NCBI GenBank assembly: GCA_015698045.1
Contig: BLAL01000338.1
Location: 930,001 to 994,000, forward strand
Source of the DNA: Rhizophagus clarus
Taxonomy: Eukaryota > Glomeromycota > Glomeromycetes > Glomerales > Glomeraceae
Direction of reading: 5' to 3'
DNA length: 64,000 nt
Shown here: piece after piece, positions 36,501-46,610 of the stretch
Layout: the number at the start of each line of letters is the position of its first letter
Position numbering within the stretch: position 1 is the stretch's first letter
The notes under the pieces: generated by a model
The model's database searches: none
What the model saw: only the letters and a program-made list of their open reading frames with translations
What the model was told of the DNA's origin: nothing
Translations under genes and position numbers: made by a program

Positions 36501-36851
36501 GGAACGGAAAAGGATCTGGAAAAAGCCTTTTACTGGTATCAGAAAGCGGCAGATAATGGACATGCAGATGCAATGTTTGAATTGGCGTTTTATTATAAAA
36601 ATGGGGAATTGGTGGAAAAGGATCTGGAAAAAGCCTTTTACTGGTATCAAAAAGCAGCAGAAAATAATCAGATTAATGCAATGGTTAATTTGGCTAATTG
36701 TTATGAAAATGGAGAGGGAACAGAAAAGAATTTGGAAAAAGCTTTTTATTGGTTTCATAGAGCAGCAGATAGTGGATGTGAAATTGCAATTAATGATTTG
36801 TATGCAATGCTTAGTTTACGCAGGTTAAATGATGTATTTTTCATTGAGTAG
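30534..36851 (+). CDS. Giant Sel1-like repeat protein, 58 tandem repeats
   Basis: A single open frame of 2105 codons with no intron, consisting almost only of Sel1-like repeats (SLR, a TPR relative). I count 58 units. The consensus is EKDLEKAFYWYQKAADSGHA followed by GAMNNLALCYENGEGT, 36 residues or 108 nt. Six units (8, 17, 19, 25, 40, 43) carry one extra residue (for example CCYKNGEG). The first unit is preceded by only MSSNIK and the last decays into LYAMLSLRRLNDVFFIE. No signal peptide or membrane segment. SLR solenoids are scaffolds for protein contacts; SLR proteins are expanded in Rhizophagus. Units 15-36 are the most uniform and show higher-order repeats (units 27-29 match 32-34; 39-40 match 42-43), a sign of recent internal duplication or unequal crossing-over. 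Long minus-strand frames here are shadows. Partner and role unknown. Confidence 0.93.
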   Translation: MSSNIKEDLEKAFHWYQKAADSGHADAMINLALCYENEEGTEKDLEKAFYWYQKAADNEHAGAMYNLTICYRNGKGTEKDLEKAFQWCQKAADSGNEFAMFELALCYENEEGTEKDLEKAFYWYQKAADSEHADAMFNLAFYYENGNGTEKDLEKAFYWYQKAADSGHAGAMNNLALCYENGEGTGRNPEKAFYWYQKAAENNVIYAMANLSECYYYGNGTERDLEKAFYWYQKAADSGHAGAMFYLALCYENGNGTEKDLEKAFYWYQKAADSGHAGAMNNLALYYIKNGMGMEKDLGKAFYWFQKAAENNVIYAMVNLSKCYYYGDGTERDLEKAFYWYQKAADNGNAGAMNNLANCYKNGEGAEKDLEKAFYWFWRAAENGDAGAMNNLANCYKNGEGTKKDLEKAFYWFQKAADSGYAIAMVNLTDCYENGEGTKKDLEKAFCWYQKAADSGHAGAMLCLALCYENEVGTKKDMEKAFHWYQKAADSEHADAMNNLALHYSNGEGTEKNLEKAFYWYQKAADSGHAGAMFYLALCYENGKGTERDLKKAFYWYQKAADNEHAVAMNNLALCYRNGEGIEKDLEKAFCWLQRAADNECTIAMNNLAFCCYKNGEGTEKDLDKAFYWYQKAADSGYADAMNNLALHYRNGEGIEKDLEKAFYWFQKAADGGCAIAMVNLAFCCYKNGEGTEKDLDKAFYWYQKAAEGGEVIAMCSLALFYKNGEGTERDLEKAFYWYQKAADNEHACAMNELALHYRNGEGTEKNLEKAFYWCQKAADNEHAGAMNNLALCYRNGEGTEKDLDKAFYWYQKAAEGGEVNAMYCLALCYENGEGTERDLKKAFYWYQKAADNEHTVAMNNLALCYRNGEGTEKDLEKAFCWLQRAADNGCAIAMNNLAFCCYENEEGTEKGPEKAFYWYQKAAVGGEVNAMYCLALCYENGKGTERDLKKAFYWYQKAADNEYAIAMFSLASCYYNGEGTEKDLEKAFYWYQKAADSEHAGAMNYLALHYRNGEGTEKNLEKAFYWYQKAADSGHVGAMFYLALCYENGKGTERDLKKAFYWYQKAADNEHAAAMNNLALCYRNGEGTEKDLEKAFYLYQKAAEGGEVIAMCSLALFYKNGEGTERDMKKAFYWNQKAADNEYAVAMFNLASCYYNGEGTEKDLEKAFYWYQKAADSEHAGAMNYLALHYRNGEGTEKNLEKAFYWFQKAADSGCAIAMVNLTDCYENGEGTKKDLEKAFYWYQKAAEGSEVNAMYCLALCYEYGEGTERNLKKAFYWYQKAADNEHTVAMNDLALCYRNGEGTEKDLEKAFCWLQRAAEIGNEFAMFGLALCYENEEGTEKDLNKAFYWYQKAADSGHANAMFYLAHCYENEEGTERDPEKAFYWYQKAADNEHAGAMNNLALRYRNGEGTKKDLEKAFYWFQRAADDGCAIAMNNLAFCCYENGEGTKKDLEKAFYWYQKAAEGGEVNAMYCLAFCYENEEGTERDPEKAFYWYQKAADNEHAVAMNNLALRYRNGEGTEKDLEKAFYWFQRAADNGCAIAMNNLAFCCYENGEGTKKDLEKAFYWYQNAVDSGYASAMSCLALCYKNGEGTEKDPERAFYWYQKAAEVGNVFAMFSLALCYENEEGIEKDLKKAFYWYQKAADSGHANAMFYLALCHENGKGTQKDLEKAFYIYQRVADSGHAGAMYNLALCYHNGKGTEKDLEKAFYWCQKAAKIGHEFAMFELALCYKNGEGTDKDLRKTFYWCWKAADNGHADAMFDLALCYYEGKVVKKDVRKAFCWYKKAAKIGNGFAMFNLALCYENGEGTKNDLKKAFHWYQKAADSGNADAMFGLALRYYEEKRTENDLRKSIYWFQKAAEIGNEIAMFKLALCYENEKETEKDLEKAFYWYQKAADSEHADAMFNLASCYYNGKGTEKDLGKSFYWYQKAADNGNTDAMFDLALCYYEGKGTEKDLGKAFHWYQKAAISGHADAMFDLALCYYEGEGTEKDLEKAFYWYQKAADNGHADAMFELAFYYKNGELVEKDLEKAFYWYQKAAENNQINAMVNLANCYENGEGTEKNLEKAFYWFHRAADSGCEIAINDLYAMLSLRRLNDVFFIE

Positions 36852-38480
36852 ATATCAGGATAATGAAATTTATCCGATAGGTTGGTTATTAATATAATAG
36901 GTAAAAATCAGTATACCAAATAGTATATGATCATCACGATATTTTAATAAATAGCCGTAATATTGATAATAATAGAGAATATAGATTAAATAGAGAATAT
37001 AAATTAAAAGAAAAAAAAAATAGTAAATAAAAGTAAATTTCCTTAACAATTATTTGAACCACCATTATCTTCTTGTATTTAATTACTAACGACATTTTTT
37101 GTTGTTAATATTCGATCCTTCGGCTCCTTTCGGTGCATTATTATATTGATTATCAAGTTATGTTTTGAAAGATCGATCAATTTCCCTAATTTGACTGTGT
37201 AAAGTCTCATCTGGTATGTCTTCTTGAAGATTTGAATTCTACAAAATTATTGTGATTATTAAATTAATTATTTAAACATTAAACTATATTTCAAATTATC
37301 AATTATAAAATGTGATGATTTCACAAAATGAATTAGTACGTTCAGATTCAAATCTTTTGATGATTAATTTCCAATCACCAATCACGTCAAAATTATATTT
37401 TTCTATTTTTCTTCTCTTGTTTATTTATGGTTTTATATTATTTTATATTTTCTTACCTTTATTATGGGTTTTATTTATGATGTTATGATTTTCAACAATT
37501 TTCATTCTTCTTATATTTTGTTCTGTGCCCTTTCATTGTTTCATTTTCTTCACTTTCCACTTATTGTTCGTTATTATTTATTTATTTTTTGTTTTCTCCT
37601 TCCTTTTTTTGCTTCCTTTTTCCTTTTTTATCTTTTTTTTCGCTTTTGTGATTTAGCTCAAATATTCTCATGTTAGTTTAATCCAACCGGATTAAAATGA
37701 ATTTCTGTTAATAACGGATGTAATACAAATTTATATCTCTCTTTCCTACCTTTTTAGTCGTATTTCTTCACCACTTTTATTTTTTATTAGAAAATAAAAA
37801 CTATATTATACCATAATAACTACTAGAAAGATTAGTTTTGCTAAATTACCAAATGATGTTTTTTAAGTCTTTTTTATCATTACTGCGCTATTATTTCATC
37901 GTTCTATTAATCAATCATGGATATAAATAAAAAATCATTACCCACTACATTTTCTTTCCCTTCATTCAATTGTCAATAATAATTACTTTATTTCACTTAT
38001 TTATTATATTATACCGAGAACTGTCAATTTTAAAATTGTACAAACGAAAAAATTAGCTATTAAAGGAATTACGATCTTATTATTATTTATATACATTAAA
38101 ATTTAATTTAATTTTTTTTTTTTTTACATAAATTTAGGATTTCAGCATATATGTTACATGTAACAAACAGAAAGAAAGCATTTGATGCAAAATTCCTTTT
38201 TTGATTCTGTACAACACCCCCTTTTTAACCTTCTCTCTTACATGCAGCATACATAATATTTGCACTCAAGGCAGTAGTAACACGAAGAGGTAAGTAGGGC
38301 CCTTGATAAATATAAACACAAAATGTAATTCGGTGACTTATCTGGTTGATTTCCCTAACCAAATAATAACACTACGAGACTACTACGAGTCTAAATATAC
38401 TGTAGTTAGCCTTGTTTGGCATGGCATTCCAAACTATATTAAACCAAAATTCAAAAGGATCTCAGACGTCAGAATTCAGA
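36852..38480. other. Intergenic region, no convincing gene
   Basis: AT-rich and partly T-rich. The frame at 37464-37676 is Phe- and Leu-rich translation of a pyrimidine tract and is not supported. GGTAAGTAGG at about 38290 could be a splice donor of a lost 5' exon of the next remnant. Confidence 0.4.
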
Positions 38481-38509
38481 ATAAGGGGACATGTCTTCGG
38501 GTTCTGTTA

Positions 38510-39946
38510 CTGTACTGCTAGTATTTCAGCTCCATATACTCATTCCATTAAAACTGAAAGTCAATTTACTGATTCTAGAGCTCCAAGCATTCTAAGTCAC
38601 AAGTTATCTCAGGGTGATGGTTTCACACTAGATGATGAACAAAGAGAAAGAAAGAATGTATTTTTGAGTTGCTATGAATGTTTAATTAGTAATTCGAAAT
38701 TATTAATTCCATTTCTATAGCTAAAATCGATTTGTATGGGATAATGATAGTAAAAGAAGGAAAACATTTAGTTGTGACGAAAATTAAAGAATTATCGTAT
38801 ATGAAAAATACTTCGCTTTTTGTTATTATGGTAAAGGAAGGAAAAAAGGGGGGGAATGGTCTGGGAAAATGTTAAACGAACTTCCTAAATGGATGCATGA
38901 TGTTCAGATGTTGAGAATTTAATTAGCGGAGATCCCGTAAAAAGATTAGGAACTTATGAAATATTTATCAACAAAGATATAAATATTGAAATTAATGAAA
39001 AAACTTTGGAGAAATGGGAAAGGAAGCTAAAAAGAAAAAAGATATAACTCATAAATTAGCATTGGCTGGATTTTATATGAAATGTAATGAAGTAAATGAA
39101 GGAAATTACAACAAAACTAATAAATGTTATAAAAAGGCTAAAGATTTGTATTTAGAAGCTAATAATTTAGGCTCTATTGAAGCAAAATTGTGTTTATGAG
39201 TCATATATTCTATTGGTTTGACTAAATATAGAGTTCACAAACCAGCAAAAGCTAAAAAAAATATTTCAAAAAAGTAGCAAAAAAAAAACGAAAGATGAAA
39301 AAAATTGCTAGAATAGCATTAAGAAATATTGCTACATTGTTTCATAATAATGAAATTGAGAAAATTAAGACAGGTTTTCTTGAATTATTTTCCTTTTTAA
39401 GAGTCGATAATAGACCATTATATTTAAAAAAAGCGGGAAAATGGTAACATAAATCTCTTCAATTAGTAGATAGCCAATCTTGCATATCAACTCGGATGAC
39501 TTTATGAATTTAACTTTTACGAAAGCATAAATGATAATATCAAAGAAAATAAAATAAAGCAGAAAATTTGTTTGAAATGGCTGTACAATTTGACAATAAT
39601 AATTTGTATGCGAAAGCAAAACCGGGAAGAATTTTAATTGATAATAAAAAAGAAAGTAGAGAACTTAAAATGTTGGAAGATATGGCAGAAAAAGGATTAG
39701 ATATGGGACAAACATACCTTGGCGAATTTTATGAAAAAAAAAACAAAATCACAAAGAAGCCGTTGAATTTTATTCGATGGCAGTCAGACAGAAACGTGGA
39801 TATTATAACCATGCTGCATATCATCAACTTAATAAATTAAAAGGCAAAGGAATCATAAATAAAGATGTAGATATTAAAGATATTTTTGAATATCATAGAA
39901 ATGAATACAAATATGAAACTGAAGAAAAATTTGAAAAATTTCGTTA
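38510..39946 (+). pseudogene. Second Sel1-family remnant, paralogue of the 24-kb gene
   Basis: Plus-strand blocks match the 23.66-25.17 kb gene one by one: THSIKTESQFTDSRAPSI (38545), DEQRERKNVF, YECLISNSKL, EGKHLVVTKIKEL (38758), LNELPKWMHDVQML, HKLALAGFYMKCNEVNEGNY (39047), EAKLCL, LKMLEDMAEKGLDMGQTYLG (39668) and NEYKYETEEKFEKF (39901). Many stops and frameshifts separate the blocks, more than in the 24-kb copy. The two copies are in opposite orientation on either side of the giant Sel1 gene. This one is clearly non-coding now. Confidence 0.65.
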
Positions 39947-39959
39947 GAAGTAAAATTAG

Positions 39960-42538
39960 TTCTTATATATCATTAATTTATAATTTTCATTTGGTACGAA
40001 ATAAATATCTAGTATTTAATGTAAAAGGGCGCTTTTTAGTCGCCACTTCACTTTCGAATTGCTGTCAATAATTTATTCTTCTATTAAATTCAACAAATTT
40101 TACCTTAAGTACGTGTATATTGAGCAAAAAGTTCACAATCCACTAGTAAATTTGATCCTTAATCAACTATGGAATCATCTTTTATAGAGATTTATATCAC
40201 TATTCATATTTTCTATCTTATTTAAAATAAAATTTGTTCTTAAATTTTCAAGTAGTTTAATTATCATGGAAATCTTATATACAGTATATAAAGTTACTGT
40301 TTCATTCCTTTCACTAATATTCAAGACATCCAGAATAATGTCTAGCAGCTGCTTTCTCATTTTCCTAGTTTATGAGTTCATATATACGAATTTCTGTCTT
40401 TACCGATTGATGCTTGTAAATGATATTTATTATAGTAAGTTTGTTTCGTTGTGTTTCTAAAGATATAAAAGGCAAAGACGAAACCAAGTTTTTTATTATT
40501 TACTACTAATAAGATTGTTATTTCATTTTCTCAAAAGTCTCTCTATAATTCTAACCTCTACTATATATAGGACTAACCTTTAAATAATAAATTTTATTCG
40601 AACGAGTCAAAATTAGTCCAAAATTTAGTATTTAACTTTCGAAAAATAATAGAATGATATTTTAATAACTCTAGCCATCATCTATAAAAGTATTTTAAAC
40701 CATTTATCATTTTACGTAGAAAAACTTTATCTTCGTTACTATTTCGCAAAAAAAAAATTGCTGCGGAATATCTATTAACCAATATTATTAAGATTTCTTT
40801 ATTATTACGATCTATTTTTTTCGATATAAAATAAAATGGTACAGAATAAAGAAATATTTTTTTCATAGTATATTTTTTTTTTAAAAACAGCTCATTTGTT
40901 TTTTTTTTCCGATAATAAAAAGCATCGAAAATTTTTCTAGGTTTAATTCTAATTTTTGAGAATGAATTTAAAAAAGAATTTTCGAATTTAAAAAATGTAT
41001 TAATATAATATACTCGAAAATATGCTATTACTAAATAAATTAATATAGTAAATAAAGCGAGCTTAACAGCTTTAATTTTATTATACTTTTAGTGTTACAT
41101 TTTCAGTACATTAAATTATTGAAAATTTCCTATTGATTTTCGTAATTGAAAATAAATAGATAAAAAGAGTATAATATTTAGTTTGGAATTTGTATATTTT
41201 ACTAAAGAGATAGATTAATTTGAATATATAAAACAGTTAAATGAATACCTAAAACAATTTATCTAATTGCTGATAAATTCCACTGATTTTTTTTTAATCC
41301 TTACCCTAACGTAACGTTACGTTAAAAGAAAAATTCATGCTTATCCTTAAACAAGCAAATTCCATGATATTTATCGTTCATATGACAAAAATCACTGACC
41401 ACGTGCGGCAGATGTTTGTTGAACGTGCAGAGCTAGAAAAAAGGGAAACTTTAAAAAATATCGGTCAGATTTCGGGAACAGGAAACAGCAATTTAATCGT
41501 TAAGCAAACTAATTAAATATTGCAAATCGGGTTGAAACAAAAGATTTTTTTTACTTAACGTAATAAACTATACTGTACAAATTATACTCATTAAAATTCT
41601 AAGGGAGTATTCAATTAAACTATGTACATTGTAATAACCTAACAAGTAAGTTATCCTATTAAAAAATTTTGATCTCGTCCTGTCGTCCATATTAACTCTT
41701 TTAACATTTTCTACAATATTAGTAATATAAGATTTTCATTTTTTTTCTTCCAATAAACTCAGTGATTTCTCCTCTCTTTAACCTTTGCCAAATAATAATA
41801 AATTATTTAAAAGTAAATAAAATAACTAAAGTGTTCTTAATATCAAGTATCAATATACTTATTAATTTCATTATAAATGTCTGTAGGTATAACGCCAATA
41901 TATAAACATTAGGTGGATGTATCAATATCTATAAAATTACAATTCATGATTAATTAATTAACAATAATTTATAAGCAGTAGAAATTCTATTGTTTTTCAT
42001 AATATATTATTTAAAAAGGTTATATTATATTTATTATATTATATTATAATTGAATTCATTCGTTAATATTCCTTTACTTAACGATGACGACATAATTTTT
42101 TTTAGATATAAAGAATTTCATTATCAATAACGGAATTTATTAAAATTGGATAATTGGAATCACGTTGTGATTGTTAAAAAAAAAAATGATTTTTGCTACT
42201 AGTTGTTTCAAAGACATATACAATCATTCATAAATAATACTAGATGATTGATGAACATTTTATTCTTTTTGTGAAATTAATACTTCCGAATATTTTTTTT
42301 TTTCTACAGTATCTTTTTCATTTAAGTTTTTTGACCAGCAAGTTTTGGATTTTATAAAGAAAGAAATTTCTTTTATAAAATTTACTCTATTTGCAACTTT
42401 CGTGATCAGCTGATTTTTTATTGTCTGGCCAAAAATTAATTAAGATTTGTCGATCGCTGCTGTGCAACTGGTGCACCGTTTTTTTTTTTTTAAAAAAAAA
42501 ATAATCCTTTCACATTGTTTATATATTGTTACTTCGAT
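39960..42538. other. Intergenic region with an 18-bp perfect palindrome
   Basis: AT-rich with no gene seen. At about 41309-41326 TAACGTAACGTTACGTTA is a perfect palindrome. Short frames (for example 40266-40460) lack any support. Confidence 0.45.
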
Positions 42539-44542
42539 ATGGAGGAATTAAAGCTCAGTGATGATGTAATTGAGCAAATAAAAGATTTTGACAATAAGGA
42601 ATTAACAGACGAACAAAGTTTGTTAATCGATAAGCTAATATAGAATGAAGTATTAAAAAAACGATATAGTGAATATGGTTTATGTAAAAAATGTAAGCAG
42701 CCTAAAACTTATTATAGTTGGTGTCAATCATGTATTGTTAAATATTGTCAACAAAATTTCAAAAATTGGACTAGTGGAAATAATGAAGTTGATAAGTTTA
42801 TTCAAAAATCACAACTTAATGCTAAAAATGGTAATGGAATTTTAGAGTGGATTGAATATGATAGATTCGAAAATGTTGAGTATTTGACCAAAGGAGGATT
42901 TGGATCTATTTATAAAGCAATTTGGAAAGATGGTTATATTGTATCTTTGGATTTTGAAAATAATCAATGGAAAAGAGATAAATATTGCTGGGGATTTTCC
43001 AGTTGTTTTAAAATGTTTACATAACTCACAAGATATTACAGTCGAATTTTTAAAAGAAGTAAGTTACTAATAATTAATATATAATATTTCAAAATAATAA
43101 TAATTCTAAACCAGCTATTATTTATATGAATTCATTTTTAGATTGGATTGTATACTCTGTTTTATACAAGTTTTATAAGTCCCTGTTATGGCATTACTAA
43201 AGATCCAAAATCTAATAATTTTATGATGGTAATTCCATATGCACAATACGGCAGTTTAAGACAACCCTATAAAAAATAAGTGTCCGGATAATGTCCGGAA
43301 AATGTCCAGAAAAATTATCTAAAATATTGTCCAGAAATTCTGGACACTGTGTATCCGGAAACTGTTCCGAAAACACTGCATTTTCGGGATATTAGGAAAT
43401 TGTCCAGAAATTGTCCGGAAATGTATTTTCGTAAAATTTGCCACAAAAGATGATCAATGGATAGATGATCATCATTATTCCTTAACCCAAAATTTTTATA
43501 TCATAGATATATAGTATTTTTGCCTGCTCTGCAATTTTAATTAGTACGACAGAAAAGGTTTTGAATGTCAGTTTTGTGCTTTTTGCATTTTTTTACAAAA
43601 TTAATTTATCCTTTTTTTGGAAATAGTATCCAGAATTTGTCCTGAACTTTTTTATGTCCGGAATTTGTCTATCTGGTTTTTTTACTATGTCCAGAATTTG
43701 TCCAGGTTTAACTGTCCAGAATTTGTCCAAAATTTTATACCGAACAAATACTGGACGAATTCTGGACAAAGTTAGGACATGTCAAAATTTTAAGTATCAG
43801 AAGTGTGTCAGACATGTACCAAAAAAGTGGACATTTTCCGGACACATCAGATTTATTCCGGACATTTTCCAGACATTTTTGATAACATTTTCTGGACACT
43901 TATTTTTTATAGGGCAACATTTAAATAATAATTTTAATTCATTAAGCTGGTCTGAAAAGATAAGGATTTTACTAGATATTGCAAATAGTGGTAATATATT
44001 AAATTATGATAAATCTGTCGCTCAGATTACGGATTTAGGATTATGTCGACCGGTAAATACAAAGTCATCTCAAGATGAGTATAAAAATATATATGGAGTA
44101 TTACCTTACGTAGCACCTGAAGTCTTGAGAGGAAAAGAATATACTAAAGAAAGTGATATTTATGGATTGGAATTATTGCATATGAAGTTTGTACAGGACT
44201 TCCTCCATATCATGATATTGCTCATGATCTATTAGCATTTGTCAAGGGCTTAGACCAAAATCTGATTATAAATTTCCTCAATTCATTTTAGATATAATTA
44301 AACAATGTTTGGATGCAGATCCTTTGAAACGACCTAAAGCAAATGAATTAAGTGATTTATTAAAGAAATTATATAACGAATTAAATTTATCAGATGATGA
44401 CCATGAAATCAATAAGCAAATTCGAGAAGCAAATAAAATTAATGAGAAGTTAACTACTACTTCATCTTTATATACTAGTACTACTCTTTCATATAATACA
44501 AATGATGATAACTCATTTGGAGAATATTCAGGTATTAATTAA
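42539..44542 (+). pseudogene. TKL-like kinase pseudogene split by a transposon-like element
   Basis: Exon 1 starts at 42539 (MEELKLSDDVIEQIKDFDNK) with the family's Cys module (YGLCKKCKQPKTYYSWCQSC), EWIEYDRFENVEYLTKGGFG and VVLKCLHNSQ (catalytic Lys). An in-frame TAG lies near 42640 and a frameshift near 42985. The intron is 43059-43141 and exon 2 gives YGITKDPKSNNFMMV ... GSLRQ. A 650-bp element interrupts it at 43265-43914; the kinase resumes HLNNNFNSLSWSEKIRILLD. The catalytic loop is missing: the text jumps from LLDIA to NSGNIL, so HxD is deleted. ITDLGLCRP, YVAPEVL and DADPLKRPKANEL follow, with one more frameshift near 44170. Several lesions make it non-functional; the element may be only one of them. 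Confidence 0.8.
43265..43914. mobile_element. 650-bp TCCGGA-rich DNA element inserted in a kinase gene
   Basis: The ends are perfect inverted repeats over 21 bp (start CCCTATAAAAAATAAG..., end its reverse complement), flanked by the 3-bp duplication CAA at 43262-43264 and 43915-43917. Removing the element and one CAA restores the kinase reading GSLRQ-HLNNN, so the insertion site is exact. The interior is made of repeated TGTCCGGAAAATGTCC and TCCAGAATTTGTCC words in both orientations. No transposase frame, so it is non-autonomous. The 3-bp duplication fits PIF/Harbinger or CACTA superfamilies, but the ends do not match a CACTA signature; the superfamily is unassigned. Confidence 0.85.
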
Positions 44543-46610
44543 TGTCCTAGTTTATTTTACAAAATCACATTTAAAATACTTTAACGAACAATTATTTCTC
44601 TTATACTCTATAGAATCCATAGATTTGATAGATTTTACTAAGCTCAATATAGGTACTCATTTATATTTTAATCTTTTTTACATAACTGATTTTTATTAAT
44701 TTTAACAATTTATTTTAATAATTTATTTTATAGATAAAAGCAACTAAATAAAGGAAAGGAAAGGAGGCTTGCAAAATATTCGGAATATTAATTTCTTTAT
44801 TCGTATGGAATTTTTTTTTTATAATTATTATACTTATATACTAACTAGTATTTATATTCTTTATCACTTTTACATGTATATAATTTATTTGAATATTTAA
44901 ATGAATTGTGTAAATGTATATATAGTCTTGGAGGCTTTGATATTTATAATTAAAAGAAATATCAAATAAATCTTTTATTGTTTATTAGTGATATAATACT
45001 GGTTATGACAACATTATTTAAGTATTAGATAAAGCTTGTACAGTGCTTAGGTTGACAGTTGTCTATTGCAAGTTTTGCCCCTGTCTTAGGTATCGTAACA
45101 ATTTTTAATAGATAATTTTTTTATCAAAATAAATAAATTATAAAATCTAAAAAAAAAGTCGTTTATTTATTTACTAATGCAATAAATATACAGTATATGT
45201 ATTTTACATAAACAATATTAGAATAAAAAATTTTTTTAAAAAAAATATGATACTTTAAATCAAATGTTAAAATTTTTAAAATTTGATGACCGTTAAATTT
45301 AATTTAAAGTTCAAAAATTTATAAACAATTGTGATAATTAGATTTTTAAGTCTTTCTAACTTGCTTTTCTACAGCTTTATTTTTATTACAGTAATAAAAA
45401 ATTATACGAAAAAAAATAACTGAAGACTTAATGAAGCTTTTAACGTCACTATTACTGCGTCACATATTCTGAAATTACTTATCTTGCCATTCATTTAGAA
45501 TCAATAAAAATTTTATATAATAAATTATGTTCGTTTAGTGATCAACAATTATTAACAATCTTTTTAACTTTAGACTCTTTAAACTTACGCTCATAGCCCT
45601 AAATTTTTGTTTATACAATTTATATCCAATATAATGAGATAGGAATATATGGTCTTTTTCAACTTTTTTTTTGCAGCAAATCGAGGTTACAGTATTTCAG
45701 TTAAAAATAATTTTTGTGCAACATTTTCCAATAAACTTATGATAAATATGACCCTTAAAAAATTATTTCTTAAAAAAGAAATTTTGTCATGCTAAGCTTA
45801 TATAAAACATACGAAATGTTTCTCACTATCAAAAAGCATATTTTATTGCAGTTTCAAAAAAAAAAAAAATGATCTGCGAATAACAAGACACAATCACGCA
45901 CCAACAAAATCAGCCAATAAAAATAACATATTTTGATCCCGTGATCACACGTTTTAACGAAAAAATTTATTTATTTTTAACTCACAAAGCTGAATATAAT
46001 AATATAATTAAGCAAAACTATAATGCAAGAAATTTTGATATCTAGGCATATACTATTATGTCAAAGACAACCTAAAACTGTAATAAATAATGAAATGTAA
46101 GTATTTTAATGTAAATAATTAAAAATAAAATAACAGTTATAAAAATTTTGAAGACCTTTAAAAAGTAACAATAAATATGTTTTCAAAAATAAAAATCGAA
46201 ATATAATAATTAGAACAAGTTTACCTGTTGAAGTAAATTTGAATTCGCAGTGTAATCGTTTGTAATCTTTTTGTAATCGCTTGTAGTCGCGTGTAATCGC
46301 AAAGTGTAATCGCGTAATAATATATTATAAATATAAAAAAAGTATATGAAAGTATATTTGAAACTTCTAACATAAAGTCTTTAAGTTCTGTTCTTGGTGT
46401 AAATAAAAAAAAATTATATGTTAAAAAAGAAGAAAAGTTTATTATTATTACCGTTCGTCACGCACTCAAAAATGGGGATAAATTTTAAATTTAAACTAGC
46501 GGAAAATTCGACATTCGAAATATTTTAGCTATCCAATAATTTTGGGGAATAAAGATCAAGAAAAATCCATAGTTGTCCTCTTAAACAACTAAGAATATCA
46601 AACCAACTTA
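44543..46610. other. Intergenic region, no gene seen
   Basis: AT-rich. At 46255-46320 the word TGTAATCG recurs about five times (TGTAATCGTTTG, TGTAATCGCTTG, TGTAATCGCAAAG, TGTAATCGCG). The word TTGTAATCG also appears once near 49815. Confidence 0.45.

Noticed and set aside
30558-36758. Many long minus-strand reading frames (up to about 480 codons) opposite the Sel1 gene
   Set aside because: They follow from the codon choice and periodicity of the plus-strand repeats and give Phe-, Leu- and Pro-rich repeats with no start logic or domain.
37464-37676. 70-codon hydrophobic frame that could look like membrane helices
   Set aside because: Translation of a T-rich tract; composition alone explains it.
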